From Desulfoscipio geothermicus (GTDB lineage: Bacteria; Bacillota; Desulfotomaculia; Desulfotomaculales; Desulfallaceae), in the NCBI GenBank assembly GCA_016841645.1, contig JAENYS010000002.1, positions 124,001 to 188,000 on the forward strand: a stretch of DNA of 64,000 nt, given 5' to 3'. The translations under genes and the position numbers were made by a program. Under the pieces are notes generated by a model. The model was not told the DNA's origin. It searched no databases and saw only the letters and a list, made by a program, of their open reading frames with translations. This document shows, piece by piece, positions 58,788-64,000 of the stretch. Positions within the stretch are counted from its first letter, which is position 1. Each line of letters begins with the position of its first letter.

Positions 58788-60707
58788 TTGGGCAGGTATC
58801 TGGAACAAATAAATTCACCCCAGGATGTACGGATGCTCACCCTTGACCAACTAGAACAGCTGGCCGGTGAAATAAGAGAGGAAATTATTGCTACCGTAGC
58901 TAAAAACGGCGGGCATCTAGCTTCCAATCTGGGGGTAGTGGAGTTGACCCTGGCACTGCACCGGGTGTTTTACACACCTCGGGATAAAATTATTTGGGAT
59001 GTGGGTCACCAGTGTTATGTTCATAAATTAATTACCGGCAGGCGGGAACAATTTGGTACGTTGCGCTGTTATGATGGGCTAAGCGGCTTTCCACGGCCGG
59101 ATGAGAGCGAGCACGATGCTTTTGGTACCGGTCACAGCAGTACATCCATATCGGCTGCTCTGGGCATGGTGCTGGCCAGAGATTTTAAGGGCGACCGGCA
59201 TGCTGTAGTGGCGGTGATCGGTGACGGATCAATGACCGGGGGCATGGCCTTTGAGGCCTTAAATCATGCCGGGCAGTTGAAAAAAGACCTGATTGTGGTG
59301 CTTAACGATAATAAAATGAGCATATCAGCTAATGTGGGTGCTATGTCCGGCTATTTAAATCGTATGCGCACCGACCCCAAGTATTCACGAGGCAAGGATG
59401 AAATTGAACAAATATTGCGCCGTATACCGTCTATCGGTTCCACTGTTGCCAAGGTGGCTGAACGGATTAAGGACAGCTTTAAATATCTGGTAGTGCCAGG
59501 TATGCTCTTCGAAGAATTAGGTTTTACATATCTGGGACCTATTGACGGCCACAATATTCTTTCCATGCTGAATACCTTGGAGCAGGCCAAATCGTTGGGC
59601 GGCCCGGTGCTGGTGCATGTAGTCACGGAAAAGGGGCACGGGTATGCGCCCGCGGTGGAAAAGGCTGATAAATTTCACGGCATCGGACCATTTGACATCA
59701 GCTCCGGCAGCTGCTTGGAAAAAAGTGATATCAGCACATACACAGAAGTTTTTGGGCGCACGCTGGTTAACCTTGCTGAACAAGACCCCACCATTGTTGC
59801 TGTTACCGCTGCCATGTGCAGTGGCACCGGACTTGGTGAGTTTGCCCAAAAATTCCCCGGCCGGTTTTTTGATGTGGGTATTGCCGAACAACATGCTGTA
59901 ACCCTGGCGGCCGGTTTGGCAAGCGAGGGATTAAAGCCCGTGGTGGCAATTTATTCTACGTTTTTACAGCGGGCTTATGACCAGATTATCCACGATGTAT
60001 GCCTTCAAAAACTACCGGTGGTTTTTGTTGTAGACCGCGCCGGTATTGTAGGTGATGACGGTCCCACCCACCACGGTTTATTTGACATTTCCTACTTGCG
60101 CAGCGTGCCCAATCTGACGATTATGGCACCGGCAGATGAAAACGAGCTGCAGCATATGTTGCATACCGCACTGCAATTAAACGGCCCGTGTGCATTGCGT
60201 TTTCCCCGGGGCACCGGCCTGGGGGTAGCTTTGGACCGGCACAGCCGGGCAATACCTGTGGGCCGGGCTGAGGTGCTTGTAGAAGGAAAAGATATTACCT
60301 TGCTGGCCGTGGGTAACACTGTGCCGGCGGCCCGTCGCGCGGCGCTTATACTAAAAGAACTGGGCATACTGGCCACTGTTATCAACGCAAGGTTTATTAA
60401 GCCTTTGGATGAGGAATACATCACCCGGTGGGCCGCGCGCACCGGCCGTTTAATTACAGTTGAAGAAAATATGCTGGCGGGCGGTTTTGGCTCGGCCGTT
60501 TTGGAACTGCTGGCGGCTAAAGATATGGCCGGTATACAGGTTAAATGTCTGGGTATCGGGGATATGTTCATGGAACACGGCAGCCAGTCACTTTTGCGTG
60601 GAAAGTACGGATTAAATTCGGAAAATATTGTTAACCTTACCAGGCAAATGATTGATTCAAATCAAGCCGGAGAAAAGAAAATTATTGGCCTGGGCGGAGG
60701 CGCGTAA
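58788..60707 (+). CDS. dxs: 1-deoxy-D-xylulose-5-phosphate synthase
   Basis: Thiamine-diphosphate enzyme that starts the MEP isoprenoid pathway. The 639-residue protein has [29 protein letters not shown], the ThDP motif [20 protein letters not shown] and the transketolase block [20 protein letters not shown] 58788 follows GAGGTG. Its products feed IspA. Confidence 0.96.
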   Translation: MGRYLEQINSPQDVRMLTLDQLEQLAGEIREEIIATVAKNGGHLASNLGVVELTLALHRVFYTPRDKIIWDVGHQCYVHKLITGRREQFGTLRCYDGLSGFPRPDESEHDAFGTGHSSTSISAALGMVLARDFKGDRHAVVAVIGDGSMTGGMAFEALNHAGQLKKDLIVVLNDNKMSISANVGAMSGYLNRMRTDPKYSRGKDEIEQILRRIPSIGSTVAKVAERIKDSFKYLVVPGMLFEELGFTYLGPIDGHNILSMLNTLEQAKSLGGPVLVHVVTEKGHGYAPAVEKADKFHGIGPFDISSGSCLEKSDISTYTEVFGRTLVNLAEQDPTIVAVTAAMCSGTGLGEFAQKFPGRFFDVGIAEQHAVTLAAGLASEGLKPVVAIYSTFLQRAYDQIIHDVCLQKLPVVFVVDRAGIVGDDGPTHHGLFDISYLRSVPNLTIMAPADENELQHMLHTALQLNGPCALRFPRGTGLGVALDRHSRAIPVGRAEVLVEGKDITLLAVGNTVPAARRAALILKELGILATVINARFIKPLDEEYITRWAARTGRLITVEENMLAGGFGSAVLELLAAKDMAGIQVKCLGIGDMFMEHGSQSLLRGKYGLNSENIVNLTRQMIDSNQAGEKKIIGLGGGA

Positions 60708-60712
60708 AGAAA

Positions 60713-61534
60713 TTGTTGGAAAAGAAAAGGATAGATGTACTGCTTGTAGAAATGGGTTTTTTTGATAGCCGGGAAAAGGCTCGGGCTGCTTTAATGGCTG
60801 GGGATGTGCTGGTAAGAGGTGTACTGGTGGATAAGCCGGGTCAAAAGATGATAGCCTGTAAAGAGGATATAACGATCAAGCAAAAAATGCCCTATGTCAG
60901 CCGGGGCGGTTACAAACTGGCCCGGGCGCTGCAGGTTTTTCCCATTGATATGTTTGGCAGAGTGGTTTTGGACATTGGTGCATCCACCGGTGGGTTTACT
61001 GATTGTGCGTTGCAGCATGGTGCTGCTTTAGTATATGCTGTAGACGTGGGCTATGGTCAGATGGCCTGGTTACTACGCTCCGATCCCCGGGTGCTGGTAC
61101 TGGAACGTACCAATATTCGCTATCTGAACAAGGATGTGTTTACAGACGGTCTGCCGGATCTGGTCACTATTGATGTTTCATTTATTTCATTGGCGCTTGT
61201 GCTACCTCGAGTAGATTACCTGTTGGATAATTATGAAGGTGTAGTCCTGGTGAAGCCGCAGTTTGAGGCTGGTCGCGAGGCGGTGGGTAAGAAAGGGGTA
61301 GTTAAGGATCCGGCGGTGCACCGGGAAGTGTTGCAAAAAGTTGTAAATACGGCTCTAGGTTTAGACATGGGGGTGCTAGGTGTTGACTACTCTCCGGTCA
61401 AGGGACCGGAAGGCAATATTGAATATTTGATTTATTTTAAAAAACCCGCCCTTGGGATGGACGGGTTATCAGTATTGATCGACCGTGCGGTGTCTGAGGC
61501 GCATCATAATTTGTCTGAAGGAGCGGAACATTGA
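60713..61534 (+). CDS. tlyA: TlyA family rRNA 2'-O-methyltransferase
   Basis: A 273-residue protein with an N-terminal S4 RNA-binding domain (RIDVLLVEMGFFDSREKARA) and a FtsJ-type methyltransferase domain (VVLDIGASTGGFTDCAL, VVLVKPQFEAGRE). Family members methylate ribose in 16S/23S rRNA. Two adjacent TTG codons open it, five bases after dxs. It overlaps nadK by four bases. Confidence 0.93.
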   Translation: MLEKKRIDVLLVEMGFFDSREKARAALMAGDVLVRGVLVDKPGQKMIACKEDITIKQKMPYVSRGGYKLARALQVFPIDMFGRVVLDIGASTGGFTDCALQHGAALVYAVDVGYGQMAWLLRSDPRVLVLERTNIRYLNKDVFTDGLPDLVTIDVSFISLALVLPRVDYLLDNYEGVVLVKPQFEAGREAVGKKGVVKDPAVHREVLQKVVNTALGLDMGVLGVDYSPVKGPEGNIEYLIYFKKPALGMDGLSVLIDRAVSEAHHNLSEGAEH

Positions 61535-62397
61535 ACACCATTGGCCTGCTGTCCAATTTGACAGGAGAAAAAATAAAACATCTAGTTAGTGACATCGATA
61601 ACCGGCTAAGCAGTCGTGGGTTTGCCTTAATGTTGGACGATGAAACCGCCAGGTTGGTTGACCGGCCTGCCGTTGGTTGCACACGTCTTGATTTGGTGCG
61701 GCAGGTCCAGTGTCTGATGGCGCTGGGGGGAGACGGTACTTTGCTGCATAGCGCCCGTTTAACAGCGCCTTTAGGTGTTCCAATATTTGGTGTTAATCTG
61801 GGGCACCTGGGGTTTCTTACCGAGGTGGCCATACCTCAGCTGTATGAGGCCATGGAGTGTCTATTGGCCGGTAGATATACTATAGAGGAACGTATGATGC
61901 TGCAGGCCAGTGTTGTCCGTAATGGACATACCTATGAGCCCATTATAGGATTAAATGATGCCGTGATTACCAAAGGGGCCTTTGCCCGTTTGATTGGCTT
62001 TGATACTATGGTGGACGGGCAGTTGTTTAATACCTATCATGCGGACGGGATAATTATTTCCACTCCAACCGGGTCAACGGCCTACTCACTGTCGGCCGGG
62101 GGGCCGATAGTATTACCGGATTTGGAACTGATGGTGGTGACACCTATTTGCCCGCATGCCTTATGGGCCAGGCCGCTGGTTATAGCAGCGGACAGCGAGG
62201 TGCAGGTGGTACTGCGTTCCAAACTGGGTGAAGTGATGCTGACTATAGACGGGCAGCATGGTATGCGCCTGCGGTTTGGGGATTTGATTAAGGTACGCAA
62301 AGCCATGCACCGGGCTAAGTTTATAAAGCTAAGTAACCAAACATTTTTTGACATTTTGAAGGAAAAATTAAAAGAGGGAGACGGGACCAATGTATAA
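61531..62397 (+). CDS. nadK: NAD kinase
   Basis: Makes NADP from NAD. The 288-residue protein has the GGDGT motif in MALGGDGTLLHSARL, NLGHLGFLTE, and GSTAYSLSAGGPIV. TTG 61531 overlaps the tlyA stop. Order tlyA-nadK-argR-recN is usual in Firmicutes. Confidence 0.95.
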   Translation: MNTIGLLSNLTGEKIKHLVSDIDNRLSSRGFALMLDDETARLVDRPAVGCTRLDLVRQVQCLMALGGDGTLLHSARLTAPLGVPIFGVNLGHLGFLTEVAIPQLYEAMECLLAGRYTIEERMMLQASVVRNGHTYEPIIGLNDAVITKGAFARLIGFDTMVDGQLFNTYHADGIIISTPTGSTAYSLSAGGPIVLPDLELMVVTPICPHALWARPLVIAADSEVQVVLRSKLGEVMLTIDGQHGMRLRFGDLIKVRKAMHRAKFIKLSNQTFFDILKEKLKEGDGTNV

Positions 62398-63007
62398 CAA
62401 ACGGCCCGTTAACTTTGCCAATGTACGGGGCAACGCGGTGCTCTTGGGGCAGCAGTTTGTAGGTGATGTGCTGCATAAAGGCTGTGTTGCGGTGGATGCC
62501 ACAGCGGGAAATGGCTACGATACTCTTTTTTTAGCTAATTTAGTGGGAGAAAAAGGTCGGGTTTACGCTTTTGATATCCAGCAATCGGCTTTGGACGTCA
62601 CAGCCCGTCGTTTAACCCAATTCGGCCTCGATAACAATGTGCAGCTGATCCATGACGGGCACGAAAAAATGGATTTATACATTAATTCTCCGGTAGATGC
62701 CTTCATGTTTAACCTAGGATATTTACCTGGCGGCGATCATGACAAAATTACCCGTTCGCCCACAACCACCAGGGCATTGCAAATTGCCTTGAACCTGTTA
62801 AAACCGGGCGGGAGAATCAGCCTGGTGGTATATACCGGCCATTCCGGTGCAGGAGAAGAAAGCCGGGCGGTAGATGAAATGGCAGCCAAGCTTGATCCCC
62901 GTCTTTTTGGAGTTCTTAAGGTCGCCTTTGTAAACAGGTCGGTTTCGGCCCCCTTTTTAATATATATAGAAAGGGTGAAAAAAGAAATTGAAAACCTGGC
63001 GCCATAA
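62390..63007 (+). CDS. mnmM: class I SAM methyltransferase, MnmM/YtqB-like
   Basis: A 205-residue methyltransferase with motif I VAVDATAGNGYDTLFLA and motif IV-like FNLGYLPGGDHDKITRSPTTTRAL, the latter matching the YtqB group that methylates the wobble aminomethyl-uridine of tRNA. Many annotations call it rRNA methylase. ATG 62390 overlaps nadK by eight bases. Confidence 0.8.
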   Translation: MYNKRPVNFANVRGNAVLLGQQFVGDVLHKGCVAVDATAGNGYDTLFLANLVGEKGRVYAFDIQQSALDVTARRLTQFGLDNNVQLIHDGHEKMDLYINSPVDAFMFNLGYLPGGDHDKITRSPTTTRALQIALNLLKPGGRISLVVYTGHSGAGEESRAVDEMAAKLDPRLFGVLKVAFVNRSVSAPFLIYIERVKKEIENLAP

Positions 63008-63443
63008 AAAAATAATTGAATTAATTAAAGAGCAGGAAATCGGCACCCAGGAAGATCTTGTGGAGGCGCTTCAAAATGCCGGGTTTTCAGTCACTCAGGC
63101 TACCATATCCAGGGATATCAAGGAATTGGGTTTAATTAAGGTACCCGGTAATTCCGGCATGTCTCGCTATACAGTGGCGGGTGAATCAGTGAATCCAAGA
63201 AATGAAGACCGAATGAAAAGGCTTTTTAGGGATGCGGTAATTTCTTTGGATAACAGTGAAAACCTGATAATCATTAAAACCCTACCTGGTGAGGCGCAGG
63301 GAGTGGCCTCTACCATTGATAACGTGGGTTGGCCCGAAATAATCGGCACAGTAGCCGGAGATGACACGATACTAATTGTAATAAAAACCAAAAAATTCAC
63401 TCACGCCACTATGAAGAAATTTGTTGCTCTAACCGGGGGGTGA
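62988..63443 (+). CDS. argR: arginine repressor
   Basis: Arginine-responsive regulator of 151 residues. The N-terminal winged helix contains VTQATISRDIKELGLIKV and the C-terminal domain binds arginine with GTVAGDDTILIVIK. It starts at TTG 62988 inside the end of the methyltransferase gene. In Firmicutes it commonly precedes recN. Confidence 0.95.
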   Translation: MKTWRHKKIIELIKEQEIGTQEDLVEALQNAGFSVTQATISRDIKELGLIKVPGNSGMSRYTVAGESVNPRNEDRMKRLFRDAVISLDNSENLIIIKTLPGEAQGVASTIDNVGWPEIIGTVAGDDTILIVIKTKKFTHATMKKFVALTGG

Positions 63444-64000
63444 ATGGTATATTAACATCTTTGTACATAAAACATTTTGGATTAATTGACGAAGAGGAAC
63501 TAGAATTTGGCTCGGGGCTTAATGTGCTTACGGGTGAAACCGGGGCGGGTAAAACTATTGTGCTCGAAGCATTGCGAGTAGCGCTAGGCGGCCGGGTACA
63601 GACCGAACTAATCCGCACGGACCAGGACCGGTCACTGGTTCAGGTTGTCTTTGATATTGGCAGCCTGCCGGGCGTTTGTGAACACCTGTCCCAAACAGGT
63701 ATAGAAATGGATGAGCAAGAGCCCGGTATGTTAATTATGAGCCGGGAAATCAACCGCCAGGGTCGCAATCCCTGCCGTATCAATGGCCGGATAGTCAACC
63801 TGGGTGTTTACCGGGAAATCGCAGGTTTACTGGTGGATATGCACGGCCAGTATGACCAGCAATCTTTACTGCTAGCGGACAAACAGCTGCAGTTGCTGGA
63901 CAGGTACGGTGGTGACCAGGTGCTGAGATTATTGCAGGATACCGAGCAGGCTTACAGGCTGTGGCGTAAAAACTATCGGCTTAAAGAAAAAATAACCGGT
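63440..64000 (+). CDS. recN: DNA repair protein RecN (3' partial)
   Basis: SMC-like ATPase in double-strand break repair; the first 187 codons are present and the gene runs off the right edge. The start GTG 63440 overlaps the argR stop (GTGA) and gives NGILTSLYIKHFGLIDEEEL, the expected N-terminus. Walker A GETGAGKT lies in GLNVLTGETGAGKTIVLEAL and the HGQYDQQSLL Q-loop follows. TTG 63461 is a shorter alternative. Confidence 0.95.
   Translation, partial: MNGILTSLYIKHFGLIDEEELEFGSGLNVLTGETGAGKTIVLEALRVALGGRVQTELIRTDQDRSLVQVVFDIGSLPGVCEHLSQTGIEMDEQEPGMLIMSREINRQGRNPCRINGRIVNLGVYREIAGLLVDMHGQYDQQSLLLADKQLQLLDRYGGDQVLRLLQDTEQAYRLWRKNYRLKEKITG

Noticed and set aside
1-64000. CRISPR arrays, tRNA or rRNA genes, insertion sequences and prophage
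   Set aside because: No regularly spaced repeats, cloverleaf with CCA-type ends, rRNA segments, transposases or integrases were seen on reading.

Overview
The window reads as chromosomal DNA of an anaerobic, endospore-forming, Gram-positive bacterium of the Desulfotomaculum/Pelotomaculum type (Clostridia, Peptococcaceae-like). Evidence is a complete spoIIIAA-AH sporulation operon, an oxygen-independent cobalamin pathway, NfnAB electron-bifurcating transhydrogenase subunits, folate C1 enzymes (FolD, FchA-like), an Asp23/AmaP cluster, frequent TTG/GTG starts and Gram-positive Shine-Dalgarno (SD) sequences. No complete mobile element, rRNA, tRNA or CRISPR array was found. The genus is an inference.

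Layout. 1-8000: a GAF-GGDEF diguanylate cyclase (5' end outside the window), a multi-GAF HD-GYP phosphodiesterase, then a tight four-gene cluster: winged-helix protein, two-domain KaiC-like ATPase, one-domain KaiC-like ATPase, and an unusual V4R/substrate-binding-protein fusion. 8000-11800: a decayed hexokinase copy, a secreted protein with a copper-amine-oxidase-N-like domain, an intact eukaryote-type hexokinase, and an alpha/beta-hydrolase remnant. 12000-19060: late cobalamin operon cobU-cobQ-cbiB-cbiA-cobS-cobD-cobC. 19100-20500: cobalamin riboswitch, terminator and cobT. 20600-20810: relic of a two-gene module. 20970-31520: second cobalamin riboswitch and terminator, then cobalt transporter cbiMNQO and corrin ring genes cbiC-D-ET-L-F-G-H-J and cbiX. 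Together these genes take sirohydrochlorin to cobalamin; corrinoid adenosyltransferase and early tetrapyrrole genes are not in the window. 31800-38600: three prepilin-like genes, tldD, prepilin peptidase, a DUF3243 gene, a small unknown and tldE. 38700-41600: aroQ, a M24 Xaa-Pro peptidase, efp and a zinc-ribbon protein, a typical gene block just upstream of spoIIIA. 41700-47030: spoIIIAA-AH. 47400-48800: a carboxyltransferase (pyruvate carboxylase B/oxaloacetate decarboxylase alpha type). 49000-50660: asp23-amaP-DUF2273-nusB. 50850-53120: nfnA-nfnB. 53200-57310: xseA, folD, fchA-like, xseB, ispA. 57490-58110: a large structured non-coding RNA that I identify as OLE RNA, followed by oapA, its membrane partner. 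58790-64000: dxs, tlyA, nadK, mnmM-like, argR and the start of recN.

The most notable element is the OLE RNA/OapA ribonucleoprotein locus between ispA and dxs, with a clear extended -10 promoter overlain by a perfect 9-bp dyad. The most likely poorly described system is the KaiC/V4R/SBP cluster at 3676-7945, in which none of the three ATPase domains shows the usual paired catalytic glutamates. Smaller oddities are a start-stop codon pair ahead of the prepilin peptidase, a possible AUA start for Asp23, and a 14-bp perfect inverted repeat ahead of the pilin genes.
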